Positions 7,463 to 16,200 of a DNA stretch of 64,000 nt are shown here, in pieces (within the stretch, counting starts at the first letter, position 1; each line of letters begins with the position of its first letter). The stretch lies in contig NZ_JAIWNC010000026.1 in assembly GCF_020216025.1 (NCBI RefSeq), forward strand, positions 62,001-126,000. The letters run 5' to 3'. The position numbers and the translations under genes are program-made. Under the pieces are notes generated by a model, which saw only the letters and a list, made by a program, of their open reading frames with translations, did not search any database and was not told where the DNA came from. Source of the DNA: Jidongwangia harbinensis (GTDB taxonomy: Bacteria > Actinomycetota > Actinomycetes > Mycobacteriales > Micromonosporaceae).

Positions 7463-8812
7463 CTATCTGTCCAGGGCCGCCACGTTCCGCAGCAGCAACG
7501 CCTCGGCGAGGCAGACCCGGGCGAACTCGCCGAGGTGCAGACTTTCGTTGGGTGCGTGCGCGCCGGCGTACGGGTCCTCGACGCCGGTGACCAGGATGGC
7601 CGCGTCCGGGAACAGGTCCTGGAACGTGGCGATGAACGGGATGGAGCCGCCGACGCCCATGTCGACCGGGTCGACGCCGTCCCACGCGGTGCGGAAGGCG
7701 GAGCGGGCCGCGTCGTACGCCGGGCCGGTCGCGTCGATGACGCACGGTGCGCCGTCGCTCTCCAGGCTGACCTCGACGTGCGCGCCCCACGGCACGTACT
7801 TCTCCAGGTGCGAGCGGACCGCGGCGTACGCACTCTTGGCGTCGTCGCCCGGCGCCAGCCGGATGCTGAGCTTCGCCTTCGCGACCGGCTGGAGGGCGTT
7901 GGCGGCCTCCCGGGTGGCCGGCGCGTCGATGCCCAGCACGGTGATGGCCGGCTTGGTCCAGATCCGGTCGGTGATGGTGCCGTTGCCGATCAGCTTGACG
8001 CCGTCCAGCACGCCGGCCTCGTGCCGGAACCGGTCCTGCGGGTAGTCGACGGACGCACCCTCGCGACCCACCAGCCCGTCCACGGCCGGCTCGCCGTCCT
8101 CGTCGTGCAGCGTCGTGATGAGCCGGGCCAGCACGGTGAGCGCATCCGGCACCGGGCCGCCGAACATGCCGCTGTGCACGGCGTTCCGCAGCGTCCGTAC
8201 CTCGACGAAGCAGTTGACCAGGCCGCGCAGCGAGGTGGTGAGCGCCGGTACGCCGACGTCCCAGTTGCCGGAGTCGGCGATCACGATGACGTCGGAGCGC
8301 AACTCCTCGCGGAACTCGGCCAGAATGGCGTCGAGGGAGACGGAACCGTACTCCTCCTCGCCCTCCACGAACACCACCACGCCCACCGGCAGTTGCTCAC
8401 CGAACGCCCGCAGCGCCGCCACGTGCGCCATCACCCCGGCCTTGTCGTCGGCCGCACCGCGACCGTAGAGCCGGCCGTCCCGCTCCTCCGGCTCGAACGG
8501 CCGGCTGGTCCAGAGCGCCGGGTCGCCGGCCGGCTGCACGTCGTGGTGCGCGTACAGCAGGACGGTCGGCGCACCCGCCGGGGCCGCCTTGCGGCCGATG
8601 ACGGCCGGCTGCCCGCCCCGGCGGACGATCTGGGTGTCCAGGCCGCAGCCCCGCAGCAGGTCCGCGACGGCCTCGGCGGAGCGTTCCACCTGGGCATGAT
8701 CGAAGCCGTCGAACGCGACCCCCGGGATCCGGACGAGGCGTTCCAGGTCGGCACGGACCCCAGGCAGTTCCCGCGCCACGGCGGCGCGCAGGTCGTCGTC
8801 AGAGAGGCTCAT
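7463..8812 (-). CDS. M20 family dipeptidase (zinc metallopeptidase)
   Basis: A 449 aa M20/ArgE/DapE-type peptidase, length typical of M20 dipeptidases. The metal and catalytic motifs are in order: VLLYAHHDVQPAG (first His and Asp), GRGAADDKAGVMAHVAAL (bridging Asp), EGEEEYGS (catalytic Glu and metal Glu) and IADSGNWDVG. The dimerisation domain sits in the middle, and a final conserved His lies near NESLHLGEF. It should be cytoplasmic and cleave small peptides or acylated amino acids. The start at 8812 is set by a leaderless -10. The monooxygenase follows 10 bp downstream. Confidence 0.92.
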   Translation of the reverse strand: MSLSDDDLRAAVARELPGVRADLERLVRIPGVAFDGFDHAQVERSAEAVADLLRGCGLDTQIVRRGGQPAVIGRKAAPAGAPTVLLYAHHDVQPAGDPALWTSRPFEPEERDGRLYGRGAADDKAGVMAHVAALRAFGEQLPVGVVVFVEGEEEYGSVSLDAILAEFREELRSDVIVIADSGNWDVGVPALTTSLRGLVNCFVEVRTLRNAVHSGMFGGPVPDALTVLARLITTLHDEDGEPAVDGLVGREGASVDYPQDRFRHEAGVLDGVKLIGNGTITDRIWTKPAITVLGIDAPATREAANALQPVAKAKLSIRLAPGDDAKSAYAAVRSHLEKYVPWGAHVEVSLESDGAPCVIDATGPAYDAARSAFRTAWDGVDPVDMGVGGSIPFIATFQDLFPDAAILVTGVEDPYAGAHAPNESLHLGEFARVCLAEALLLRNVAALDR

Positions 8813-8824
8813 CCGCCGATCCTA
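8813..8824 (-). promoter_or_regulatory. Leaderless promoter of the M20 peptidase operon
   Basis: TAGGAT on the minus strand (plus 8819-8824) lies 6 nt before the ATG at 8812. The arrangement is identical to that of the 68-aa gene at 5922. Confidence 0.65.
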
Positions 8825-8961
8825 GGCCGTTTCCCCCGACCGTCACGCCCCACCCGGTCCCGGCCACCGAGCCCACCCGGTCGTCGCTGCCCGCCGGTGG
8901 GGGCGTGCTGCTCGGCGCACGCGCCAGCCGCCCGGCAACCGGCCGCCGGATCGAGTCCCGG

Positions 8962-10038
8962 TCAGGCGGTGGGCGTCGTGGGATCGTCGTCCTCGGGACG
9001 CCGGGTGCGACCCGCGTTGCTCGCCCAGGAACGCGCCCCACGAGCCGCCGTCCCGGCGAGATCAGCGGCGCCGTCTCCGAGCTTGCGCAGCAGACCCACC
9101 AGCGGGTCCTGGGACGTGGTGAAGCTCTGCCGGTACGACTCCGCCGCTGCTTTGACGTCCTCGCTCACCGAGGCGTTGTCGTCGCCGTCGCGGCGCGGGT
9201 AGTCACCGCCGAGGATGCGCGCGTACTCGCCGGAGTCGATCCATTTCCGCAGCTCGGACGCGCGGGCCACCGGCACCGGGTGGCTGCTCCACGCGGTCAT
9301 GCCCAGCTTGTGGATGCTGTCCCGGAGGTCGCCGCCGCTCTCGTACTCGGCGGCCTGTTCCAGGAACGCCGCCGTGTCGATCTGGGACAGGTCCCCGCCG
9401 CCGGCGAGCTTCATCAGCAGCCGCAGGGACGCCGCCGGGTCCTGGCCGGCGAGCAGTCCGGCCCGGTCCGCGGACAGTTCCGCCTTGCGCCACCATTCGA
9501 ACATCGCCACGATGATCGCCCGCAGCGCCAGTGCGCCGACCGGCAGCCAGCTCAGGCTCGCCGCCCACTTGGTCAGGATCATCATGATCGTCTTGTAGAC
9601 GGCGTGGCCGCTGCGCACGTGGCCGATCTCGTGTCCGAGCAGCGCCCGCAACTCGTCGTCGTCCAGCTTCTCCACGGCGGCCGTGGTGACCACGATGAAC
9701 GGCTTGTCCATGCCGATCGCCTGGCCGCCGATCATCGGCGACTGGCTCACGTACAGCTCGGGGAGTTCGGCCACGTCCAGCGTGCTGGCGGCCTCGGTGA
9801 AGCGCTGGTAGACCCGCGGGTACTGCCGGTGGTCGACCCGGATGGAGCCGGCCAGGAACGACAGGCGGAAGCCGCGCTCGTTCCACATGCCGAAGAACGT
9901 CTTCACCACGTCGTCGAAACCGCGCAGTTCACGCAGGGCGGTGAGGGCACCCCGGTCGGCCGGGTGTTCCCAGGCGCGGGAGCTGATTCCGGTCAGCGCC
10001 ACGCGCCGGCGCGTCGGGCGGTTCTCCTCGGTCGTCAT
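8962..10038 (-). CDS. M48 family membrane-associated metallopeptidase
   Basis: A 358 aa zinc peptidase of the M48 (Ste24/HtpX-like) family. The HEIGH zinc site is at residues 136-140, with the third ligand Glu in the AELSADRAG stretch. A hydrophobic segment around LGALALRAIIVAM may associate it with the membrane. The charged C-terminus (residues after 270) is variable. ATG 10038 follows GGGGACGGGAC, so I prefer it to the GTG at 10065. It starts 24 bp after the stop of the uridine-kinase gene on the same strand and may belong to that transcript. Likely role is envelope protein quality control. Confidence 0.88.
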   Translation of the reverse strand: MTTEENRPTRRRVALTGISSRAWEHPADRGALTALRELRGFDDVVKTFFGMWNERGFRLSFLAGSIRVDHRQYPRVYQRFTEAASTLDVAELPELYVSQSPMIGGQAIGMDKPFIVVTTAAVEKLDDDELRALLGHEIGHVRSGHAVYKTIMMILTKWAASLSWLPVGALALRAIIVAMFEWWRKAELSADRAGLLAGQDPAASLRLLMKLAGGGDLSQIDTAAFLEQAAEYESGGDLRDSIHKLGMTAWSSHPVPVARASELRKWIDSGEYARILGGDYPRRDGDDNASVSEDVKAAAESYRQSFTTSQDPLVGLLRKLGDGAADLAGTAARGARSWASNAGRTRRPEDDDPTTPTA

Positions 10039-10061
10039 CGTCCCGTCCCCGTTCCCGCTGC

Positions 10062-10688
10062 TCACGCAAGCGTTCGTGGCCCAGTCGCGTGGCCGCGCCG
10101 GAGCACCTCGAACCGGTCGGCCGGTCCTTCCGCCGCTCCGTCGACCACCAGGTCGGCGTGGGCGGCAGTCCGGTCCTCGGCGAAATGCCGGTCCTCGGCG
10201 GCGCGCCAGCGCTCAAGGTACGCCTGGAACGCAACGTCGTCACCATGGTCGCGTGCCAGGGCCCGGGACAGCCGCAGTTCCGACGGCGCCTGCACGAAGA
10301 CGGCCAGGGTCAGTTCGGGCCGGAGTGCGTGACGGGCGGCGCTGACCCCCTCGAGGACGACGACCGGAGCCGGCGGCACCACCACCGGAGGTCCGGAGAA
10401 CTGCCGCCGGTACCAGGAGTACCGCTGGTACCGGGCGGGCCGGCCGTGCCGCAGCGGACGCAACACCTGTTCCTCGAGCCGGTCCCAGAAGGTGAACTGG
10501 CCGGCCCAGCCGTCGAGCAGGTCGTCGGTGTGCACGACCGGGGCCGCCAGGGCCGCCGCGAGCCGCCCGGCGAACACGGTCTTGCCGGCGCCGCTCGGTC
10601 CGTCGACGGCGACGAGGCGCACGTCGCCGAGCCGCGGCGGGCGGCCGCGGACCAGCACGGCGAGGTCGGCGTAGGTCCCGGCGGTCAT
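10062..10688 (-). CDS. Uridine kinase-like P-loop NTPase
   Basis: A 208 aa P-loop kinase. Walker A is VDGPSGAGKT (residues about 27-36). VVHTDDLLDGW is the nucleoside-kinase Asp motif and VVVLEGVSAA the second strand. A lid region is rich in Arg (RWRAAEDRHFAEDR). These match the uridine kinase/PRK family, although the substrate is only inferred. Its ATG overlaps the stop of cobQ as ATGA, so the two are translationally coupled, an unusual partner for a cobalamin gene. Confidence 0.85.
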   Translation of the reverse strand: MTAGTYADLAVLVRGRPPRLGDVRLVAVDGPSGAGKTVFAGRLAAALAAPVVHTDDLLDGWAGQFTFWDRLEEQVLRPLRHGRPARYQRYSWYRRQFSGPPVVVPPAPVVVLEGVSAARHALRPELTLAVFVQAPSELRLSRALARDHGDDVAFQAYLERWRAAEDRHFAEDRTAAHADLVVDGAAEGPADRFEVLRRGHATGPRTLA

Positions 10689-12265
10689 CGTCGCGACGGG
10701 CCGCCGGACGGACCGCCGTCGGGCGGAATGGGTGGAGTGAGTGGAGCGCCCGGCGGGACGAACGGGAGACCCGGCGCCGGGCCGTGCTCGACGAGCCGCC
10801 ACAGCGCGTCCGTGTCGAGGTGCTCCTCGACCAGATCACCGAGTACGTCCAGGGCTCGTTCCCGTACCTCGGCGAACCGGGTGTCCGGTGCCACCGCGAA
10901 GCCGTGCCGGCCGGCCAACCGCGCCGCCTCGGTGAGGTACCGGCGGCGGAACTCGTCGGACTCGAACGCCCCGTGCCAATGGGTGCCGCTCACCGCGCCC
11001 CGCACGGCGCCCTCGGGTCGCCCGTCGTCGTAGCGGAGGAGCGGTTCGGGGGCGCCGCTCGACACGTACCCGTGGTGGATCTCGTAGCCGCGCACCGGCG
11101 CGCCGCAGCCGGACCCGGTCGAGCGGGCCAGCGTCTTACGGGCGCCGAAGGCGATGTCGACCGGCAACATGCCGAGGCCGGGCACCGTGCCGCGCCCGCT
11201 CTCCACCTCGTCGGTGATGGTCCGGGCCAGCATCTGGAAGCCGCCGCAGAGGCCGAGCAGCGGCTTTCCGGCGGCGGCGTGCACCCGGATCGCGTCGGCC
11301 AGGCCGGTCTCGCGCAGCCAGTCCAGGTCGTGCACGGTGGCCTTGGAACCGGGGATGACCACCAGGTCGGCGTCGGCGATGTCGGCCGGTTCGATGGTGA
11401 GCCGCACCTGCACCCCGGGTTCGGCGGCCAGGGCCTCGGCGTCGGTGGCGTTCGAGATGCGCGGCAGCCGGATCACCGCGACCCGCAGCCAGGCGGTTCC
11501 GTGCGGCGGTCCGGGCCGGCCGAGGGTACGTCCGTACGCCAGCGAGTCCTCCGCGTCCAGCCACACGTCGAGGTGGAACGGCAGGACGCCGTGCACCGGC
11601 CGCCCGGTGACCGCGGTGATCATGTCGAGCCCGGGGCGCAGCAGACCCGGATCGCCGCGGAACTTGTTGATCACGAAGCCGTTGACCAGCGCCTGATCCT
11701 CCGGGCTGAGCAGGGCGACCGTGCCGAACAGCGCGGCGAACACTCCACCCCGGTCGATGTCGCCGACCACGATCGCCGGCAGTCCCGCGTGCCGGGCCAG
11801 GCCCATGTTGACGAAGTCCCCGGACCGCAGGTTGATCTCGGCCGGGCTGCCCGCACCCTCGCAGATCACCGCGTCGTACTCGGTGCGGAGTTCGGCCAGC
11901 GCCGCGTACGCCGTCTCGGCGAGCCGGGGCCGCAGCGAGCGGTAGTTCGCCGCGGTCACCGTGTCGACCGCCTCGCCGAGCAGCACCACCTGGCTGGACC
12001 GGTCACTGCCCGGCTTGAGCAGCACCGGGTTGAAGCGGATGTCCGGCGCCACCCCGCACGCCGCCGCCTGCATGGCCTGGGCCCGGCCGATCTCGCCGCC
12101 GCGGCCGTCCGGCCCGACCACCACCACCGAGTTGTTGGACATGTTCTGCGCCTTGAACGGGGCCACCTTGACCCCGCGCCGGTGCAGCCAGCGGCAGATG
12201 CCCGCGGTGAGCACGCTCTTGCCGGCGTCCGACGTCGTCCCGGCGACCAGCAACCCGCCGCTCAT
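10685..12265 (-). CDS. cobQ: Cobyric acid synthase CobQ/CbiP
   Basis: A 526 aa enzyme that amidates side chains b, d, e and g of adenosylcobyrinic a,c-diamide. It has an ATPase domain with GTTSDAGKSVLTAGICRWL at the N-terminus and VAPFKAQNMSNNS, which is diagnostic of CobQ. The class I-like glutaminase domain keeps its nucleophile in LLGLCGGFQML and its His region in GTHWHGAFESD. The ATG at 12265 has a strong ribosome site (GGGGGAGGG) and overlaps the cobD stop as ATGA. The long frame upstream of it is the other reading of the cobD repeat array. The stop is again coupled to the next gene. Confidence 0.95.
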   Translation of the reverse strand: MSGGLLVAGTTSDAGKSVLTAGICRWLHRRGVKVAPFKAQNMSNNSVVVVGPDGRGGEIGRAQAMQAAACGVAPDIRFNPVLLKPGSDRSSQVVLLGEAVDTVTAANYRSLRPRLAETAYAALAELRTEYDAVICEGAGSPAEINLRSGDFVNMGLARHAGLPAIVVGDIDRGGVFAALFGTVALLSPEDQALVNGFVINKFRGDPGLLRPGLDMITAVTGRPVHGVLPFHLDVWLDAEDSLAYGRTLGRPGPPHGTAWLRVAVIRLPRISNATDAEALAAEPGVQVRLTIEPADIADADLVVIPGSKATVHDLDWLRETGLADAIRVHAAAGKPLLGLCGGFQMLARTITDEVESGRGTVPGLGMLPVDIAFGARKTLARSTGSGCGAPVRGYEIHHGYVSSGAPEPLLRYDDGRPEGAVRGAVSGTHWHGAFESDEFRRRYLTEAARLAGRHGFAVAPDTRFAEVRERALDVLGDLVEEHLDTDALWRLVEHGPAPGLPFVPPGAPLTPPIPPDGGPSGGPSRR

Positions 12266-13599
12266 CCCACCCTCCCCCGCCCACGGACACGCGCCAGAAG
12301 TCCGCCCGCTCGGCTCAAGGAGCGCGCCGCCGGCAGGACGGCCGCTCGGCTCAAGGAGCGCGCCGCCGGCAGGACGCCCGCTCGGCTCAAGGAGCGCGCC
12401 GCCGGCAGGACGCCCGCTCGGCTCAAGGAGCGCGCCGCCGGCAGGACGCCCGCTCGGCTCAAGGAGCGCGCCGCCGGCAGGACGCCCGCTCGGCTCAAGG
12501 AGCGCGCCGCCGGCAGGACGCCCGCTCGGCTCAAGGAGCGCGCCGCCGGCAGGACGCCCGCTCGGCTCAAGGAGCGCGCCGCCGGCAGGACGGCCGCTCG
12601 GCTCGAGGGGCGGGCCGCCGCCAGGCCGGCCGCGATCGTGAGGGCGGTCGCGCCGACCGCGCCGGACAGCCGGGCCGCCCGGCGCAGGTGTCGCGCCGAC
12701 GGGCGCGGGCCGTCGCCCAGGAAGGGCCGGGTCTCGGTACGCCCGAAGTACACGTTCCGCCCGCCCAGCCGGACCCCGAGCGCCCCCGCCATCGCCGACT
12801 CGCACTGGCCGGCGTTGGGTGACGGGTGATCGTTGCGGTCCCGCCGCCACACCCGCAGCGTCTCCGCCGGTGTCCCGCCCGCCACCGGCGCCACCGCCAC
12901 CGTGAGCAGGCCGGTCAGCCGGGACGGGAGCAGGTTCAGCAGGTCGTCGAGCCGGGCCGAGGGGGTGCCGAAGCGGGCGTACCGCGGCGAGCGGTGCCCG
13001 ACCATGGCGTCCAGCGTGTTCGCCGCGCGGTAGCCGAGGAGGCCCGGCAGTCCGGCCACGCCGCCCCAGAACAGCGGTGCCACCACGGCGTCGGACGTGT
13101 TCTCGGCGACGGACTCGACGGTGGCACGGGCGAGTTCCGGCTGGTCCAGCTTGGTCGGGTCGCGGCCGCAGAGGTGGCCGAGGCGGTCCCGGGCCGCGGG
13201 CAGGTCGCCGCGGTCCAGGTGCCCGGCCATGAACGTGGCCTCCCGCCGCAGGGTGCGCCCGCCGAGCACGGTCCAGGTCGCGGCCGCGACGAGGACGGCG
13301 CGGGCCACCGGCCGTCGCCGGGTCGCCACCGCCGCGACCGCACCGACAGCAACCGGCACGCCGACCGCAACCGCGGTGTACGCCGCACCAGCCGCCAACG
13401 CCTGAGCAGCGACCGAGGTCGACGCCGACGCGGACGTCGACGTCTGGGAAGGGCCGGTTGAGGGATACAGCCGGCGTTCCAGCGCCCCGGCCGCCCGGCC
13501 GAAACCGGCCACCGGATGGAACCGTCGCGGATCGCCCAGGACGGCGTCGAGCAGATAACCCGCCACCAGCCCGGCCGCGTCGCCGGATGTGCGCGGCAC
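12262..13599 (-). CDS. cobD: Adenosylcobinamide-phosphate synthase CobD/CbiB with 12-residue repeat tail
   Basis: A membrane protein that attaches aminopropanol (or its phosphate) to adenosylcobyric acid. Family motifs are LLDAVLGDPRRFHPVAGFGR at the N-terminus, SVAENTSDAVVAPLFWG, YRAANTLDAMVGHRSPRY and NAGQCESAMAGALGVRLGG. The protein is 445 aa against about 310-330 in the family. Residues after about 330 are repeats of VLPAARSLSRAG encoded by a 36-bp tandem array. GTG 13599 has GGGGAGG about 7 nt upstream. Its TGA overlaps the cobQ ATG, so the array sits just before the coupling site. Confidence 0.93.
   Translation of the reverse strand: MPRTSGDAAGLVAGYLLDAVLGDPRRFHPVAGFGRAAGALERRLYPSTGPSQTSTSASASTSVAAQALAAGAAYTAVAVGVPVAVGAVAAVATRRRPVARAVLVAAATWTVLGGRTLRREATFMAGHLDRGDLPAARDRLGHLCGRDPTKLDQPELARATVESVAENTSDAVVAPLFWGGVAGLPGLLGYRAANTLDAMVGHRSPRYARFGTPSARLDDLLNLLPSRLTGLLTVAVAPVAGGTPAETLRVWRRDRNDHPSPNAGQCESAMAGALGVRLGGRNVYFGRTETRPFLGDGPRPSARHLRRAARLSGAVGATALTIAAGLAAARPSSRAAVLPAARSLSRAGVLPAARSLSRAGVLPAARSLSRAGVLPAARSLSRAGVLPAARSLSRAGVLPAARSLSRAGVLPAARSLSRAAVLPAARSLSRAGGLLARVRGRGRVG
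12307..12630. repeat. 36-bp in-frame minisatellite at the cobD/cobQ junction
   Basis: Eight nearly identical 36-bp units start at 12307 and recur at 12343, 12379, 12415, 12451, 12487, 12523 and 12559, with a degenerate ninth unit at 12595. Each begins cgctcggctcaaggagcg. The array is in frame with cobD and encodes a 12-residue repeat. It ends about 40 bp before the cobQ start. Confidence 0.95.
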
Positions 13600-13728
13600 C
13601 CGGTCACCTCCCCGTTGAACGTGCTCCAGCCCAGTCTGCCTGGTGCCGCCGTCCCGGGACCCACGGGGGAATGCCGGCCCCGGGACGGCGGGGTCTTCAG
13701 TGCGGTGCGGGCAAGTGCGGTACGGGCA

Positions 13729-14439
13729 TCAGGCCGGTACCGGCTGGCGCCGACCGCCACGCCGACCGCGGCGCGGGCTCTCCGCGGTGTCGGCCCCGAG
13801 CGACTCCACCGCGATCTCCATCTCGGCCGGCTCCATCCCGGCCGGCTCCGAGTCGTCCGGGGGCGGGCCGCCGGCGAGCGCAGGTTCGCCCAGTTCCGCA
13901 CCGGCCACCGCCACCACCGGGTCGACGCCGTCGGGGAACTCGGCGAAGACCGGCTCGTCTCCCTCCGGTACGCCCTCGCCGTAACCGATCGGCGCGTCCG
14001 CGACCGGCTCGGCCGTCTCGCCGCGCACCATGCCCTCCGCCTCGGGCCCGTCGGCCGCGCTGGTCGCCGGCGCCGGCTTGGAGCGGAAGAAACGGGCCTT
14101 GCCGCGGGCCAGGTCGGGCCCGACCGCGACCGCCTCCATCTCGTAGCTGGTGCGCGGTTGGTTCTCGGCGTCCGTCCAGTCGCGGGTGTAGAGCCGGCCC
14201 ACCACGACCACCGGGTCCCCCACCGTGATCGAGGCGGCCACGCCCTCGGCCAGCCTGCGCCAGCAGTTGACCCGGACGCGCAGGCTGTCGCCGTCGACCC
14301 AGCGGCCGTTCTCCCGGTCGAAGCGGCGCGACGTGGACGCCACCCGGAAGTTGACCACCAGCGTCTGCGTCTTGGTGGTGCGGCGCCACTCGGGGGCGGT
14401 GAGCACGTTGCCCACCAGGACGATGTGCGTGTCGAACAT
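13729..14439 (-). CDS. ssb: Single-stranded DNA-binding protein (SsbB-like paralogue)
   Basis: A 236 aa protein with a single OB-fold in residues 1-115: FDTHIVLVGNVLTAPEWRR, VVNFRVASTSRRFDREN and VVVVGRLYTRDW are the standard SSB strands. The rest is a long acidic, Pro/Gly-rich, disordered tail ending RRGGRRQPVPA. It lacks the acidic DDIPF-type tip that recruits repair proteins, so it resembles an actinobacterial SSB paralogue rather than the main SSB. ATG 14439 has GAGGAG about 7 nt upstream. Confidence 0.88.
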   Translation of the reverse strand: MFDTHIVLVGNVLTAPEWRRTTKTQTLVVNFRVASTSRRFDRENGRWVDGDSLRVRVNCWRRLAEGVAASITVGDPVVVVGRLYTRDWTDAENQPRTSYEMEAVAVGPDLARGKARFFRSKPAPATSAADGPEAEGMVRGETAEPVADAPIGYGEGVPEGDEPVFAEFPDGVDPVVAVAGAELGEPALAGGPPPDDSEPAGMEPAEMEIAVESLGADTAESPRRGRRGGRRQPVPA

Positions 14440-14594
14440 GTGCGTCTCCTCACGGCTCGATGTGCTTCAGCAGCCTGCCGGGATCGGGCCGGGCGCGGCG
14501 GGCGGTACTCCGGGGCCTGTGGACGGCCGCGCGCTGTGGATGGGCCGAAGGTTCACGGTTGATCTGGTATGGCGCGGATGCGGGTACCGGCGGG

Positions 14595-14606
14595 TAACCT
14601 GACGTC
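14595..14606 (+). promoter_or_regulatory. Leaderless promoter of the S33 hydrolase
   Basis: TAACCT at 14595-14600 is followed by six bases and GTG 14607. The gene has no ribosome site. Confidence 0.65.
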
Positions 14607-15626
14607 GTGGAACCGGACGTCCTGGGCTCGCCGTACGAGCGGCACACCATCGATCTGGGCACCGACGACGAGGGGCCGGTCATCGCCACCCTGGTGCGGC
14701 GGCGCAGCGAGACGCCGACGCGGCGGGCCGTGCTCTACGTACACGGATTCGTCGACTATTTCTTCCAGACCCACCTGGCCGACTTCTTCGTCGAACGGGG
14801 CTGGGACTTCTACGCCCTCGACCTGCGCAAGTACGGCCGCAGCCTGCTCCCGCACCAGACCCCGAACTTCTGCCGCAGCCTCACCGACTACTACCCGGAA
14901 CTGGACGAGGCGGCCCGGATCATCCGCGAGGTCGACGGCCACGATCAACTCCTGGTCGGCGGGCACTCCACCGGTGGTCTGATCATGTCGCTGTGGTCGC
15001 ACTCGCGGCAGGGCCAGGGTATGGTCGACGGCCTGTTCCTGAACAGCCCGTTCTTCGACTTCAACGCGCCGTGGCTGCTACGGCGGCCGGTGGCGACGGC
15101 GGTGTGCCGCAGCAGCAAGCGGGCGCCGTACCGGATCGTGCCGCTCAAGGCCCTCGGGCTGTACGGCCAGAGTCTGCACACCGAGCACCGTGGTGAATGG
15201 ACGTACGATCTGGCCTGGAAGCCGATCCTCGGTTTCCCGGTGCGGGCCGGCTGGCTGGCCGCGATCCGCCGTGGTCAGAACCGGTTGCGGTCCGGCCTGT
15301 CCATCGACGTACCGGTGCTGGTGGCCTGTTCCTCCCGCACCTTCCGCGGCCGAAGCTGGCACGACGACGTCCACCTGGCCGACGCGGTCCTGGACGTCGA
15401 GCACATCGTCCGGTGGGCGCCCCGACTCGGCCCGCACGTCACGATCGCGCGGTTCGACGGCGGCATGCACGACCTCACACTCTCCGGCAAGGAGGTACGC
15501 ACCGAGGTGTTCCGCGAGCTGGGGCGGTGGACGGACGCGTACCTGCCGGGCGCCGACACGCCGGAGATCGAGGTGCCGCCCGCGCCGGAAGACTTCGCGG
15601 ACGACAAGACCGGGGCGACCGCCTAG
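14607..15626 (+). CDS. Alpha/beta hydrolase, serine aminopeptidase S33-type (lysophospholipase-like)
   Basis: A 339 aa alpha/beta hydrolase of the monoacylglycerol lipase/S33 group. The oxyanion strand is VLYVHGFVDYFF, the nucleophile elbow is GGHSTGG (Ser near residue 119), and the C-terminal His lies in FDGGMHDLTLSG. There is no signal peptide, so it is probably cytoplasmic. Lipid ester hydrolysis is the usual activity of the group. The exact substrate is not visible. GTG 14607 follows a leaderless -10 box. A tRNA gene begins 15 bp after the stop. Confidence 0.88.
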   Translation: MEPDVLGSPYERHTIDLGTDDEGPVIATLVRRRSETPTRRAVLYVHGFVDYFFQTHLADFFVERGWDFYALDLRKYGRSLLPHQTPNFCRSLTDYYPELDEAARIIREVDGHDQLLVGGHSTGGLIMSLWSHSRQGQGMVDGLFLNSPFFDFNAPWLLRRPVATAVCRSSKRAPYRIVPLKALGLYGQSLHTEHRGEWTYDLAWKPILGFPVRAGWLAAIRRGQNRLRSGLSIDVPVLVACSSRTFRGRSWHDDVHLADAVLDVEHIVRWAPRLGPHVTIARFDGGMHDLTLSGKEVRTEVFRELGRWTDAYLPGADTPEIEVPPAPEDFADDKTGATA

Positions 15627-15641
15627 TATGTGCTGGCCAGT

Positions 15642-15714
15642 GCGCTCGTAGCTCAGCGGATAGAGCAGTGGACTTCTAATCCACCGGTCGCAGGTTCGAA
15701 TCCTGCCGGGCGCG
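15642..15714 (+). tRNA. tRNA-Arg (anticodon TCT)
   Basis: A full 73-nt cloverleaf. Acceptor stem gcgctcg pairs with cgggcgc. The D arm is gctc/gagc. The anticodon stem gtgga/tccac encloses loop cttctaa with anticodon TCT at 15675-15677. The T arm is gcagg/cctgc with loop ttcgaat. The discriminator is G and CCA is not encoded. It reads AGA codons, which are rare in this genome. No integrase lies next to it, so it does not mark an integrated element here. Confidence 0.97.
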
Positions 15715-15744
15715 CCGTTCCTTTCTCGGCGAGCCGTGCCGGGC

Positions 15745-16200
15745 TCACTGCTGTGGGGGCAGGGTGAGCAGGACCGCCCAGATCTCGTCCAGGTAGTCCC
15801 ACCACTCCTGATCGGCGCGGCGATACACGCCGAGCAGGTAACCGCCGGCCACGAACACGTGACCGATCACGTCGGCGGGGGGCACACCGGGGAAGGTCAC
15901 CTCCCCGGTCGCGGCGGACCGCAGGACTCCGGCGACGTCGTCGGCACCGCGCAGGTTGATCCAGTCCGACTCGCTCTCGATGATCTTCCCGGCGAGCTGC
16001 CGAAGGTCCGCGTCGGTCGCGCCGTTGCGGAACACGTCATTGACGATATAGCCGAGCACGAAGACGCCGTAGGCGACGGCCTTGGCGGCGTCGTCGGCTC
16101 CCAGCCCGTGAAAGGCCGCCACCATCCGGTCGCCGTCCCGGCCGATGATCCCCCGGTACGCCTCCCGGACGTGTTCTTCGATGCGCGGATCAATCTCCAT
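15745..16200 (-). CDS. Hypothetical protein, 151 aa
   Basis: An unrecognised, mostly helical protein of 151 aa starting MEIDPRIEEHVREAYRG. A hydrophobic stretch around AAKAVAYGVFVLGYIVNDVF and another at VIGHVFVAGGYLLGVY could be amphipathic helices. I picked ATG 16200 because GGAGG lies 7-8 nt upstream. The start overlaps the end of a 56-aa membrane reading frame, which suggests translational coupling with the small-protein locus upstream. Confidence 0.65.
   Translation of the reverse strand: MEIDPRIEEHVREAYRGIIGRDGDRMVAAFHGLGADDAAKAVAYGVFVLGYIVNDVFRNGATDADLRQLAGKIIESESDWINLRGADDVAGVLRSAATGEVTFPGVPPADVIGHVFVAGGYLLGVYRRADQEWWDYLDEIWAVLLTLPPQQ

Noticed and set aside
12307..12630. 36-bp repeats considered as a CRISPR array
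   Set aside because: Units are directly head to tail with no spacers, and they continue the cobD reading frame.
12266..12850. N-terminal extension of cobQ through the repeat array
   Set aside because: CobQ homology begins at 12265, where there is a strong ribosome site. The extension is the cobD array read in another frame.
15642..15714. tRNA-Arg as an integration site of a mobile element
   Set aside because: No integrase, excisionase or repeated tRNA 3' end was seen nearby.
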